Below are positions 33,507 through 45,955 of a stretch of 64,000 nt of DNA, piece by piece (the first letter of the stretch is position 1; every line of letters starts with the position of its first letter). The notes beneath the pieces were generated by a model. It was not told where the DNA came from. It did not search any database and saw only the letters and a program-made list of their open reading frames with translations. The stretch lies in NCBI GenBank assembly GCA_031772625.1, contig CM062818.1, forward strand, positions 1,681,004,167-1,681,068,166, given 5' to 3'. The DNA comes from Pinus tabuliformis. Its lineage: Eukaryota; Streptophyta; Pinopsida; Pinales; Pinaceae. The position numbers and the translations under genes are program-made.

Positions 33507-34327
33507 TCAGTTCTTAGTTGTTAGCAATATCATTAAGAAGCATGCCATCGCAGCAAGGTAAAGAACACTGTTTTTATGGGAGAGCAAATCAATCATGTGA
33601 TTCTTCATGTCAGATAGCCAATCAATGACGTGGTCCAACCTGTGCACATTACAGTATCAACGTCATAATAAATTCTTTTTATTACCAAATTGCTAACATC
33701 CTAGGAAAGATTTAGCACACCACCAAAAATTAGAAAAGACAAGCTCACTGTTCTTGTTGGAAAAGGAAATGATAAAAGGTTAAAGAACAGAGCAAATAAA
33801 GAACTAGCAGAAGCAGCCACTGTAATAAGCAAATATGAAAATTTATCTGTAAATTTGAAATTTAGTCCTAGAATGCCTTCTCTCATCAACACACTGCATC
33901 AATGCAGAAAAAACAATAGATACCACAAATACCATAACAGTATTCAAAAAACAGATATGCGGAGGATATTCTCCAATAAATAATTGCTACAAAGCACGAC
34001 AGAATCTTCTGTCATTACTAGTGATAATTTATTGTTTACAAATCTAAAAAGGGCAAGATAGGGCTGGAATAGAGAGAAAAATCATAGACAATGGATTCAG
34101 ATTTCTAAACGGCTTCTGGTTCATGAGCAGAAATCATTAATAGTTTTCCATGTAAGGAATTTTAACAGCCATACTCACATTGATACAGTACAATATGGCA
34201 AACAAAATTTTAAAAAGCAGTCAACTGACCTACTCACCAACTGCTTCCTAGAGCAACATCTTCAGCTTGATTCGCTTCCTCCTTTGCAATTTCTTCAAGA
34301 ATGGACCGCTGACGTTCAGTTATTTTT
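33507..34327 (-). CDS. Last two exons of a host gene, DnaJ-like C-terminus with hydrophobic tail (partial)
   Basis: Exon (34327-34238) is flanked by an AG acceptor and a GTGAGT donor. After one leading base it encodes KITERQRSILEEIAKEEANQ and then AEDVALGSS. The terminal exon (33639-33507), after a TGCACAG acceptor, continues in phase (TG + G gives Trp) as LDHVIDWLSDMKNHMIDLL…, ending in a hydrophobic segment (NSVLYLAAMACFLMILLTT) and a TGA. Both exons are free of stops and the phases agree (90 bp: 1 + 29 codons + 2; 133 bp: 1 + 44 codons with stop). The RQR..LEE.AKEE motif resembles the C-terminal end of organellar DnaJ (Hsp40) proteins; this is a weak family call. Upstream exons were not found and may be displaced by the LTR at 35447. 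Confidence 0.6.
33640..34237 (-). other. Intron of the partial host gene
   Basis: 598 bp with a GTGAGTAGG donor and GTGCACAG acceptor on the minus strand. The codon phase is preserved across it. Confidence 0.6.
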
Positions 34328-35446
34328 CTGCATGATATAAAGATTATATTGGACATTAGCACAACAATTCTGTTCTCATTCAATTACTTCCGAATTTTGG
34401 ACTACTTTGACTAGAATCAATGATGATGACAATACTTCAACGGATCTTTTCAAGCAACATGTGAATGCAGATATCCTGAACATATAATTGCAATTATTCG
34501 AAAGGTGAATTGAGTAAAACAACGATGTACCACTAAATCCAGAACCACGAGAATTACATTCACAGGTAACACCATGATGATTAGCCACCGAATGAAACAA
34601 TGACTTGCTACAGAACTTTTGCAACAATGTTATAATGTCAATAGTCAATAGGTCATAAATAATAAATATGGTATTTAATTACCGTCATATGAGATGGGTA
34701 CACAGACACAGGGATTTGAGTGTCCGACATGGGACATGTAGGCCCACCAAGTCACAAGATGGGGACATGTCATATATATATATATATATATATTCATTTT
34801 AAATTTACAAGCAGCACCTCATAGGGAAGCTACCAAGGACTTTCCACATTCATGATAGTACATAGCAAACCTATTGGCACTGATTACAGTGACTAGCCCG
34901 GCAGGTACATCCCCAGGAATCAATCCCCAGACACCCTGCATGAAACTCAAAGTACTCAGTGACTCCAGCTAGCCACATCTCTCTCTCTCTCTATATATAT
35001 ATATCATTTTTAAAATATTGAAGTCCAGAGACTAAATATAGGGATGACTATGTAGCTTTTTGGAAAATTTAGAAAATATAAATAAATCAATCACACATCA
35101 GGAAACATTTATTGACACGTTGGAACACATCTGTGCACTCTTGGAATTTGTGTAAACTAAAGAGAGGGATGAATATGTAGTTTTTTTGAAAACTTAGAAA
35201 ATATAAATTCATCAATCACACATCAGGAAACATTTATTGACACGTTGGGACACATTGTGCACTCCTTGAATTTGTGTAACAATTTTCAATTTTTAGGTGT
35301 CCCAAGTGTTTGACATGGATGAGAGACATGATAAAAAAGTGTCAGACAGACATGGAAAATGTGTCCCCATGCATGTCTGAGACACTGGCATCATTTGTCC
35401 TACATATCCACACAACAAATGGATACACAACATGTAAGGCTAGGAG
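34328..35446. other. Probable intron or spacer with simple and tandem repeats
   Basis: No further exon recognised. It contains TA at 34772-34793, CT/TA at 34978-35004 and a tandem pair of about 124 bp (35041 and 35165) sharing GGAAACATTTATTGACACGT. Confidence 0.5.
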
Positions 35447-36597
35447 TGTTGAGAAATCTAGGGCATCAATTGTATAGATGATTTCTCTACTTATGATAAT
35501 TGCTTGTGATAGACTTTTTACTTCTCAATTGTTATATTTTCTTCTTGAATTATTAAGTTCTTTTCATCAAGACAACTACCAAATCATGAACAATAAGGAG
35601 AAAAGAGACACAACATATAGGCTTGTCAGCTAGGGCCAAAACCTCTCACTCTTTGAGAGGAAAACCCAAACGAAATTCTTCTTATAGATCTTCAATTGAC
35701 GAATACCAAGACCATGACAAAGACCCTTGACGCTAGAGTCCTCCCAAGACCAAGTCACTAGCCTCCTCTCCAACGCTGCTCTTCCTCTTCTTCTTCTCGG
35801 CTTCCCTCAAAATCTCAGTCTCTTCTTGTAGGTCTGCAACCCTACCATAGAAACCCTAGATTACTTTCGCTTCCTTGAATAGTCTCCTTAAGAGAGAGAC
35901 TTATTTCACTTCTACTCGGCTCCTTCTAGCGAGGTCTTCTACCCAAACAAGATCACCTCAATGTAGCTACAATCTTTCGACCTTCTCTTGACACCTTCGG
36001 ATCTGCTACCTTTGCACGTGGGAAGACAAATTTGCCCAAAAAAGTCCGCACCTATCTTCACTATCCTTCTTTCTTGCTGCGCTGATGTAGAGACTTCTTC
36101 TAGTGTCTCTTTCGCACTTGTTTGTAGACTTGCTTTACCGAATTGCTCGTCTCCAAATGAGGACAAGCACTTGTATATATAGTCATTGGTCATGACTGTT
36201 TTAGGCCAACATGATCTTTGGAGAGGACCAACTTCATCTTCTAGAATAATCTCTTCATTGTAGGCCGACTTCCTCTTCTAGAATAATCTCTTCGTTGTAG
36301 GCCGACTTGATGATGGCTAGTGACAAGGTCTTGGAGGATGACATTACATAACAAGTATGACTCTTTACAATGTGTAACATGTCTTCATTACATGACAATG
36401 ACTCTTTAGACTTTCATGATTAGATGACAATATTCCTAAGGGCTCTCAATGAGAGCCTTTACTAAAATAAAATCTCTTGCTCATGAAACCCATGATGCAA
36501 GCATTACAATAAATTTTATTTTCTTCTTTACATCTCTTTGCATAAAATCCCTATTACATGTCATTATGAAGACCAAACTTAGTTACAATTTTCAACA
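35447..36597 (-). mobile_element. C'-family Copia LTR, minus orientation
   Basis: 1151 bp from TGTTGAGAAATC to TTTTCAACA. The minus-strand start (TGTTGAAAATTGTAACTAAG) resembles the C LTRs. A minus-strand TATATATA lies near 36175. The purine tract abuts at 36598 (CTCCCTCTTAACTAGGGAG on the plus strand). The right part, 35874-36597, matches 55224-55888. Confidence 0.75.
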
Positions 36598-37174
36598 CTC
36601 CCTCTTAACTAGGGAGATATTCATAATGGTACTTCATCATTCTCAATCTGAAGAATTTCTCATAAGAAGAATCGGATTGGTAACTCATTTGTTTAGCATC
36701 ATATCAACCAACATTGTTACATAGCAAGGCCTTGACTAACAACTCTATCTCTCCACAAGATCTGAGCTCAATGCTGGCGAGACCAATGATTTATAGACAC
36801 TCTCATCATTGTCTCTCTCGGAACATATCCTACCCGGGTACTCAGGATATGTTCCATGAGGACTATTCTTGTCTTGGACTCCCCACTCCTCAAAGAATAT
36901 TGATCATGCACGACTACTCTTCTATTGGATACCCTATCTCATCCTCAAAGAGTATTAGATGCCAAATGATTACCCAATCCTCTCATTTGGTCTTCCCAGG
37001 TGAAGACCAGAATGATGTGTCCATCTCTCCCTCTCAGGTAGGGAGGACATATCTATTCCATTAAAGGAATTTACTCATCCCTACACAAGGAATGTACCTA
37101 AGCTCCCTCTTGGCTTAGGAATTTCCAAGTTTCTTCCAAGTAAGAAACATCTTTCCAGGTTCCCTCTTAATTAG
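36598..37174 (-). mobile_element. 3' internal part of the C'-family element
   Basis: Starts with the purine tract and matches 55889-56165 for about 250 bp (AAGAATTTCTCATAAGAAGA, CAACATTGTTACATAGCAAG). No coding sequence recognised. It is cut at 37174 by the next LTR. Confidence 0.6.
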
Positions 37175-39050
37175 TGTTAATTTTAGGTATGTTCTATGCT
37201 TAGAGCAATTTATTTCAATTTTCATAGTTCGCAATCACATTAGCATTAAAGTAAACTGGAGATAGAACATAAACATAAATCGCAGAAGACAAGCCAAGAT
37301 AAGGGAACACAAGATGTGGCACTAGCCAAGGACAAACCCCAATGTCGAGAAACCCTTGATCAATTCTTCTTTTATGTTCTTCAAAGTTCAGCAAAGAGAG
37401 AGATAGTACATTTACAATAGAAGTCAATGCTTTGACTTATTTAGATCTGAGCAGAGATCTTCTCCTATAACGATAATACATGAGATCAATTGAAGACATT
37501 CTGCTTCAACTGATTTTCCAAGGTGACGGCTTCACCTATCGTAGGGTTGCATTTCGTCCATTTGCTGCACCTTACTGTGTAGCACCATGTTGTACCATCA
37601 CAGTGCTGGACCTTGATGACTGAGCTGCTCTCATCTGCTCTCATCATCATGCTGCCCATTATGCTGCATCTTCCATCATCATGCAGCCCTATTCATCATC
37701 ATGCTGACCTTAACTGACATGCCCATCATTCATCATCATGCTGTCTTATTCATCATTTTGTTGCCCATGCCCATCATGATCTGAGACTGTTCATCCTTAT
37801 CATTCTCATTATGTTGAGACTGTAATCATCATAGACATTACTGCTTATGATCCTTGTTATTGTGACTGCATATATTAAGTCACTGTTGTACAAGATGTAA
37901 GTCACCGAGATCTATATACCGAGATCTTCTTCATCCAACCGAAACCGAGATCATTGATCTACAAAATCAACGTTTATGGTTGTTGTGATCATATCACATC
38001 AAGACTGCTGCAAGTATGCCGAGGGTGATTCATTCATTGTGTCCTTATCCGAAGTATGCCTCATCTATCCAAGATAGATGTGCCCAGATCACATACTTCT
38101 ATAGGTATGCTGAGTCTGCGGCTCCTTCATGTATGATCTGCGGCTACCTCACTTGACAGCAATTATGACTGCGGCTTCTTCCATTAAGTCACTGCTGTAA
38201 TGATTGCGGTTCTTCCATCCTTGACTGCGGTTATGACTACGGTTCTCCCATCCTTGACTGTGTGAACAGGTGTCTTCATTAACTGCGTTAGAGGACTGCG
38301 TTTAGGCTTCTACAGGCAGCATATTAAGGTCTTCCTTTGACTGCGTATCTTGGCGGATTAGGGCTCCTCAACAGTGGATAGATGAGGTCTCTTTTGACTG
38401 CGTTTAGCCCTCCTTTGTGCAGCGTATTCAACTGCAGATAACGAGTCTTCTTGAACTACGTATAAGGTGTTACATGAACAGCGTATAAGATGTTACCATG
38501 ACTGCGTGTGAATGTCTTCATGAACAGTCTCTATGCCATGCGTATAACTGTGGTAGGGCTCCTTCCAACTGCGGCTTCATCATGAACAGCGTATAAGGTT
38601 TCCATGAACAGCGTAAGAGTCTTTATTGACTGCGTGTAAATGACTGCGTTGGATTAGGGCATCATCTGCAGCTAGGGCATCATACTAGGCCAGCGTATTC
38701 TTTAGTGTCTCTCCTTCTCCAAAAACCCAAGATGTGGAGAGGAGATCACATGAAGAGTGTGTCCCAAATGACTTCAAGTCCTCACCTATTTATACTAAAA
38801 CGTAGATGATGAATAGACGTGACTATTGGGCTTCTGAGCCTACACAAGTTGCTGGCCGACTTGACAATTTGTCTTATAACATAAATAAATTCATAACTCC
38901 ATGAATACTTATTGGAATCGGATGATCTTTAGATCAATCCTACACCTCTCAATGAGAGGGATCCAATCAAAATATCAACTGTCATAAATAAGATGACCCA
39001 CATGGAGTTTGGCCCTAGTTGTCAATTTTAACAATTAGGGACCTACAACA
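37175..39050 (-). mobile_element. Element E 3' LTR (minus orientation)
   Basis: 1876 bp from TGTTAATTTTAGG to GGGACCTACAACA, followed by ACTCCTTAGGTGGAGATGAT, a purine tract on the minus strand. It contains many GACTGCG(G/T) phrases at 38100-38700 and ATCATCATGCTG phrases at 37620-37750. No partner LTR is in the window, so the boundaries rest on the termini and the purine tract. Confidence 0.5.
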
Positions 39051-40316
39051 ACTCCTTAGGTGGAGATGATGGGACAACCATCTGCTTGAAGAACTCCTTC
39101 CTTTGATGTCATGAATTTCTTTGTTACGGAGTCTTCATATTTTGGGACTTCTTCATAGGGCACAGACCATCCATCACTTTCATCCATGAGTCAATCATGT
39201 CATCATTCCTCTCATCAGAAAGTGATCTATCAGTCTACATATGGCATTGCTTCATGTTATGCTACCTTCATCATGCTTTCTTCTTCAGAAGGATCTTGCA
39301 TCCTTCTACATGGTTCTCTTGGAAGACATCCATAGTTCTTCCCTTTGGTAGCCCTGCATAAGCCCATCTAGATACTAGTTCATAAATAAGAAATGAACAC
39401 TTAAATCATAATTACCTTTGTGATGGTCTTTCATCATGACATCTTCTTGTAGGCATCAACATCCAGCGTACATGTTGACACATCTCCTAAAGATATGTAT
39501 TGTCAAGGGTCTCTATCTTTTCCAGACTTCCATCAAAGTCTTCATATCTTTCTGGGAGATATCATAGTCAAAACTTCTCGGTCTTTCAGATGATGACTGC
39601 CTTTACCATTGTTGCTTATTCCACGATCTTCTTTCTTTCTTTCGTCACATATTTCATTCCCAAGAACTTCCAATTAGAGTTCCTCAATTGTAGTCAGTCA
39701 CCTCATTCTCCATATGAGGACATATTATGTTGATTTCATTTACGGGAGGAGATATTTTCTTTGATCATGCTTCTCAAGATAGAACATTGATCCATGTTGT
39801 ATGCAACCATATGACATGACTTCCATAACATCACCTGTAAGCCTACATACCTCATCTTTCCTTTAGGTCATTCAGACTTATTGTAACAGCTTACTCTGAA
39901 TGAAGGAGCTTCATTCTATTGGGTTGCTTATCTATTATATCATCATACTATCATTTCATGAATTCCATAAGTTTGGAATTCTTGATGAAACCCTTGCTTC
40001 TCCTCATGATCGGTGAACCTTACAATGAAGATTCTTATCAGTGACTCTGGAGGATCTTGCATATCCTATCCAACGGATGTTATCTTATTGACTAATGTAT
40101 GATGAGCCTTGTCCTTGATGACTTCTTCCTTTTTCCATAAGTAACCTTTGAGCTTTTAATGAGGTTCCCAAGAGCTATATCCTACATAGCTATAGATTTT
40201 TTCCCAGACATCCTTCATGTTACTTATGTCATGAGTTCTTATTTCTAATGCTTCTACCATGATGCCATTCTCTAATATGATGCATCCTATCTTATTTACG
40301 AAGCTTCCTATCTACA
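39051..40316 (-). other. Element E 3' internal region, no pol found
   Basis: Between the purine tract and the gag C-terminus. No protease, integrase or RT motif could be read on either strand. The 77-codon plus-strand frame at 39500 has no domain. Confidence 0.5.
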
Positions 40317-40593
40317 ATTTACACATCAACAAAATACCTTTTAGTGAAGGAGATTATCATAGTCATAGTAGAGATCTCTCACTTCCTCCTTCTTAGGCTT
40401 CTTTATTTCAAGTTCTTCCATTTCTTCGCTAATATGAGCTTCTTCCTTTTTTCTCTTATTATTGTCCCTTTTAAGTTTAGGACAATCTCTTCTATAGTGC
40501 CCATATTCTTGACATCCATAGCACTGCACCCTAGCCATGTTCTTCATTTTCTTTTGAGGACCAAATTTACCAAACTTTCCCTTGAGCATCTAT
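40317..40593 (-). pseudogene. Element E gag C-terminus, left copy, intact zinc knuckle
   Basis: The minus strand reads VQCYGCQEYGHYRRDCPKLK, a normal CX2CX4HX4C nucleocapsid knuckle, followed by a Lys/Glu-rich tail (KKEEAHISEEMEELEIKKPK). 44772-45066 is a second copy of the same stretch on the other side of element D1. The LTR of D1 begins at 40594. Confidence 0.75.
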
Positions 40594-41728
40594 TGTGAAA
40601 ATTCGAGAATCCTCACCCCAATCTACTTACTGCAACAACTGAGTAAACTTCTCCTATTTGTTAATGACTAAACAAATTATCTACTGCTTCCTACAACAAA
40701 TATTGAAGCTAATACAACTGCAACCTTCACTTAATTAAATAATTTGCCCAAAACAAGAACATAACAATAGAGAAAAATCCACACAAGTGACACGGTGTCT
40801 TTTGGACAAATGTCCTCGGAAAAACCCAATGTGGGAAAACCGGTGCAGCAACTCTGAGGGTTATATATTATTAAGCATTAGTTTTTGAATACGACTCTAG
40901 ATGCCCTTTCGACAATCTAGTTACAGAGAAAATAAACTAGCAAAAAAACTTAGTGAGATTACCTCACTCTACCCAGAAAGTCCCGACTGTTCCAGTAGCT
41001 GAACCAACTATCCCCGACTATCTCTGCGTTGTCCCTGCATAGGCCCTGCATCAGCCTCAAAAAGGCTCTGCGTTAGCTCAACTAGGAAACGTTTTCCCTC
41101 TGGAGCAGTTTCCAGCCCTCCTGGCTCAGAAATGTCAGCTCCCCCAGCAAACTCGGACTTCTGCATTGAAGAATGCACAACTTCTACATGGGCCCTTTCG
41201 GCCTAGCGTCAACCCCTCCTGGGTCTGCGCTGCCTCCTCCTGATGTCTCTCTGCCTCTTTGCTGTGTATCTTGGGTCCTGAAGAAGATACTCCAACCCAA
41301 CTATCCCTACCCCTCACTGCAACAACTCACTATCAAAATTCTCCCGGCAACTCCTCTGCTCTACTTCGGAAAATCGAACTTCTGAACTCTCTATGTGTCT
41401 TTCCAAGTGACCCGCAAGCTTCCTTAAATAATCTCCTCGTTGACATTCAACGGCCCAGATCAGAAGCTAATAAATGGCTAATATCATTTATGCTTGATCC
41501 TCCTCTTCTTCTAGAGGTTACATCCACAATTTATATTAATACCCTTTAATTATTTTATTTTCCTAAGTTTAGACATAGGGTCCCTTTAAAAATAATTAAT
41601 TATTTTAATAAAACTATTTCTGGGTGGAATTTCCCAAAACACTTTTTGGGTTCTATGGAATACATGTGCCTAAGCCTCCCTGCAAAATTTGAGACTTAGA
41701 GCACATCTGATGCTACCAGAAATCAACA
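40594..41728 (-). mobile_element. D1 3' LTR
   Basis: 1135 bp, TGTGAAAATTCGAGAATCC to CCAGAAATCAACA. Matches 43609-44771 along its length. Confidence 0.85.
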
Positions 41729-42299
41729 CTCCCCCTTAGAGAGGAATGTGCTCTAGCAATGCCTTCAATCTAAAGCATTACTCTGCTCTGTAACATCTCC
41801 CTCTGCGTTGTTGATGTCTGACATGCTGCCCACCAACCACTACGCAAATGTTGCATTTGTACTGTTGTTGACCTTGCCACTGTCAACACTGCATCCGCAC
41901 TGCAACTCCCTCTAAAATTATGCATCTGTGTTGCTGCTAACACTACCACTACACTGAAACTGTTGTTGCTACTCCATTAGCAACGGAAAAACATCCTAAA
42001 TTACTTAACTAACTATGTTCAGTATGATACCATGTGAATGTTGGAGCCTGACTGCTGCTAGTCTCTGCATTGACCCTCTGAATCTACTATAATGTTGTTT
42101 ACTAATTCTCTGTGCCATCTGCACTGCTGCCAAATCTGCTTTGCGCTGCTCAGTCTCTAGCGCTCCTAGCCATTGCAACTGTCTCCCCAACACTCCTTGG
42201 TACAATCCGACACTAGTCCATCCTGCTACTTCTGATCTGGGTTTCGTTAGCAAGGAATTGATCCAAGAGGTGGGCTCCTCAAGGATCCTGCCCATCTGT

Positions 42300-43420
42300 A
42301 GCTCCTTCGAACTACAGCTCCAAATCAGCCCACCTCCCTCCGGGAGGTATCTCGGCTATCATGGCCAACTCCTCTTCCTCGATCTTCTCAAGCGCAGCCT
42401 TCGGATCATGCTTCTCATCTTTGTCCTTCTTCCTAAGAGGACATTGAATTGTGTAGTGACCCATCTCACCACACTTAAAGCACTTTATCTTCGAGACATC
42501 CTTCTTACATCTCTGCTGCTCTTGCTGCCCCTTAGATGCAAGAGCTTCATTATCCTCCTCCTTGGGCTTCGACCCACTATTGTTGCTTCCGTCAAGCTTG
42601 CACTTGACTAGATCTCTCCTTAGCTCTTCCTACTTGAGAGCTGCCCACATACTATACAAGTTTGGCAAAGATGCCCTACCCAGGATGCTCTGGACAAAGC
42701 CTTGCCACTCTTCTCAGACTGAGTTTAGGGCCAATCTCACCATCTCGGAACCTTGAGGTGTATGCCTCACAGCTGACAACTCATCATGAGTCTCCTTCAG
42801 TTTCATGAGGAATGGATCCACACATTCTCCCTTCTGCATCTGAGCAGATCTCAACTTCTTCTCTGAGTAATCTTTCGCTGCTCGGAAGATCCCTGATATA
42901 ATGTGGCCAAGGCATCCCACATCGCCTTAGCAATCCCCCTGCTAGCAACGTGACACACCACGTGATCCTTGACTCCATCAAGGATCATCCTCTTGGCCTT
43001 CGCCATCTCAGCTCGGTACTACTTCAATGGATCTGCATCTACAGGCATAGCCACCACGCTGTCGACATATGTCTTGAGGGCATGCTCATCTAGAAGGAAT
43101 AACATTCTAGCCTTCCAGATGGCGTAGCTGGATGCTTTGTCCAACCTATCCTAATCCCTCAAGCCACTAGTTGCCATCTCTGCCACAAATGTCAAAAATC
43201 TCCTCTTTGCTTCTCACTGTTGTTGCTTAGCCAATGAGAAAACGAACTTCTTGGAGGGAAGTCTTACTGAGGAAAAAGTTTCGTCACTGTGCTTCTCTTC
43301 TCTTCTGATGTCTTTCTACCCAACAAAAACGGCCTACAAAAAAAACTGCATCCCACCAGCTTCTCCTCACGTTGAGGCTTCATTGTTGCTCCGTCTGCCC
43401 CGATAATATTTCGAACTGGG
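42300..43420 (-). pseudogene. D1 gag, broken
   Basis: Copia-type Gag. Readable parts on the minus strand include MILDGVKDHVVCHVASRGIA followed by MWDALATLYQGSS, typical of the UBN2-type gag domain, and an intact knuckle CFKCGEMGHYTIQC (42482-42441) followed by a basic and acidic tail. Stops and frame changes interrupt it. The same order is seen in element F. Confidence 0.7.
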
Positions 43421-43596
43421 AGTCCTTCCTCTCTTCAACTCACTTAAAGAGAGATTGCCTCAAAAATCAGCTTTCCAGCTAGGATTGTGCAAACCCTCTA
43501 GGGTTTCGAACTGCTGCCTCCTGCAGCTTTTTCGACCTCCCTCTTCTGCTCAACGTTGGGTTCTCTGACACTGTTCTTCTTGCTTTGCCTACACTA

Positions 43597-43608
43597 GTTC
43601 TAATACCA
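43597..43608 (-). other. D1 primer-binding site
   Basis: The minus strand TGGTATTAGAAC adjoins the LTR. It matches TGGTATCAGAGC, the usual initiator-tRNA-Met site, at 10 of 12 positions. Confidence 0.75.
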
Positions 43609-44771
43609 TGTGAAAATTCGAGAATCCTCACCCGAATCTACTTACTGCAGCCACTGATTAAACTTCTCCTATTTGTTAATGACTAAACAAATTATTAATT
43701 GCTTCATACAACAAATATCGAAGCTAATACAATTGCAGCCTTCACTTAATTAAATAATTTGTCCAAAACAAAAACAGAACAATAGAGAAAAATCCACACA
43801 ACTAACACAGTGTTTTTTGGATAAATGTCCCCAAAAAAACCCAATACGAGAAAACCGGTGCAGCAGTTCTGAGGGTTTTATATTATTAAGAAGTAGTTTT
43901 TGAATACAACTCTTGATGCTCATCCGACAATCCAGTTACAGAGAAAATAAATTGGCAAAAAAACTTAGTGAGATTACCTCACTCTACCCAGCAAGTCCCA
44001 GTTGTTCCAGCAGCTGAACCAACTATCCCCAGCTATCTCTGCAATGGCCCTGCGTAGGCCTTGCGTCAGCCTCAAAAAAGCTTTGAGCTCAACTAGGAAA
44101 CGTTTGCCCTCTAGAGTAGTTTGCAGCCCTCCTAGCTCAGAAATGTTAGCTCCCCCAACAAACTCGGACTTTTGTGCTGAAGACTACACAACTTCTGTGT
44201 GAGCCAACCTGGCTTAGCGTCAAGCTCTGCGTGGGCCCTTCTGGCCCAGTGTCAACCCCTCCTGGGTCTGCGCTACCTCCTCTTGGTGTCTCTCTACCTC
44301 TCTGCTGTGTATCTAGGGTCTTGGAGAAGATACTCCAACCCAACTATCCCTACCCCTCACTGCAACAACTCACTATCGAAATTCTCCCTACAGCTCCTCT
44401 GCTCTACTTCAGAAAATCGAACTTTTCAGCTCTCTGTGTGTCTTTCCAAGTGACCCTCAAGCTTCCTTAAATAATCTCCTCATTGACATTCAATGGCCCA
44501 AATTAGAAGCTAATCAATGGCTAAGATCATTTATGCTTGATCCTCATCTTCTTCTAGAAGTTAACCCCACAGTTTATATTAATACCCTTTAATTATTTTA
44601 TTTTCCTAAGTTTTGACTTAGGGTCCCTTTAAAAATAATTAATTATTTTAATAAAACCGTTTCTGGCTGGAATTTCCCAAAACATTTTCTAAGTTCTTTG
44701 GAATACATGTCCCTAAGCCTCCCTGCAAAATTTGAGACTTAAAGCACATTCGATGCTACCAGAAATCAACA
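43609..44771 (-). mobile_element. D1 5' LTR
   Basis: 1163 bp with the same termini as 40594-41728. It contains CTGCGTCAGCC-type phrases near 44065 and 44215. Confidence 0.85.
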
Positions 44772-45733
44772 ATTTACACATCAGCATAATACCTTTTAGT
44801 GATGGAGATTATATCAGTGATAGTAGAGATCTCTCACTTCTTCTTAAGATTCTTTAGTTCGGGTTCTTCCATTTCTTCAGTAATATGAGCTTCTTCCTTG
44901 TTTCTCTTGTTATTGTCCCTTTTAAGTTTAGGACAATCTCTATAGTGCCCATATTCTTGACATCCATAGCACCGCACCTTAGCCATGTTCTTTTTCTTTT
45001 GAGGACCAAATTTACCAAACCTTCCCACACTGCACCTTAGCCATGTTCTTTTTCTTTTGAGGACCAAATTTACCAAACTTTCCCTTTCCTTTTGCCATAG
45101 TATCATATGCTTGATTCTGCTCATTTGATCCCACATCAATTTTTGCCTTCAGTCTGGTTTCTTCGATCTTGCATAATGACCATAGATCTTGGAAAGGGGT
45201 GGCTTCTTTCTTCCCATAAATACTTGAAGTGAAGTTGCCCCATTCCTCTGGTAGTGCATTTAATACTATAGTGGTCATTTCTTTGTCAGACATTATTTCA
45301 CCCAGATCTTGAAGTTGATCTCTTATTTCTGAAATCCTCATAAAATATGAGGCTATTCCCTCTTCCCTTGAGATCTTCAATTTGTAGAGTTCTTGCCTTA
45401 GATAACATCTCTTGCAGTACTTACTGAAAACAACTCTACCAATTTGTCATATATTGCTTTTGAAGTGTCTAATTTTGATACATATGGGATGAGAGAGTCT
45501 TTGATGGATTCTATGAGAATCCTCTGGGCCCTCACTTCCCCTTTCATGAATTTAGCAAGTGCTTGAGTATCTTCTTTGGGAGGTTGGATTATTGACCCCT
45601 TGATGTGATCCATGACTTCATTCTCAATGAGGTTTAGGTCTGTTCTTTTCTTCCATGCAAGAAAATTTGAAGCCCCAACTAATTTGTTGCTCTCCTTGCA
45701 AAAAGACATTTTGATAGATTCAGATGAATTCAT
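44772..45733 (-). pseudogene. Element E gag, right part
   Basis: Copia-type Gag. The start ATG at 45733 gives MNSSESIKMSFCKESNKLVG, then ASNFLAWKKRTDLNLIENEV, the normal N-terminal gag pattern. A frame change near 45398 leads to ISEIRDQLQDLGEIMSDKEM and LNALPEEWGNFTSSI (UBN2-type), then two tandem 59-bp copies of the GKFGPQKKKNMAKVQC region (44970-45088). The knuckle here reads CYGCQEYGHYRDC, one residue shorter than the left copy, so its spacing is broken. There is no pol downstream. The 5' LTR is missing, cut by element F at about 45955. Confidence 0.75.
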
Positions 45734-45955
45734 ATACTTACTTGAGTAGACATTGCTTTCTTCACTTGCTTCCTCCTTAATTTTAATAGTGATATAGATA
45801 GTAGAAGATTACTCCCTAAAGTATTCTTTGATGAGAGAGAGCTTGCTTTACGAACACTTTTTCAAGAGAATGATAATGTTCTTCGACCTAGTCTTCCTTA
45901 GTTTTTGAGAAGCTTCCACTCCTTAGATGATGGATGAGTGATATTCCAGCTAAAT
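45734..45955 (-). other. Element E leader remnant
   Basis: About 220 bp upstream of the gag start, without a recognisable primer-binding site. It ends where similarity to the element F LTR begins. Confidence 0.4.

Larger units (their letters stand above)
40594..44771 (-). mobile_element. Element D1: complete gag-only Copia-type LTR element
   Basis: Two LTRs (40594-41728 and 43609-44771) enclose only 1.9 kb. The minus strand has a primer-binding site TGGTATTAGAAC (43608-43597), gag and a purine tract (CTCTCTAAGGGGGAG, 41743-41729). There is no room for pol. LTR-gag-LTR elements of this kind have been called TR-GAG. Flanking five bases do not match; instead a roughly 280-bp stretch of element E gag is present on both sides. 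Confidence 0.8.

Noticed and set aside
38100-38700. Possible CRISPR-like or satellite array of GACTGCG phrases
   Set aside because: Spacing is irregular and units are degenerate; it sits inside a plant LTR. No CRISPR is expected or seen.
41135-41549. Pro/Ser-rich open frames in D1 LTR (similar ones at 44146-44470, 54324-54928 and 62314-63593)
   Set aside because: They arise from CTCC/CTGC-rich LTR sequence; positions and frames are not conserved between the LTR copies.
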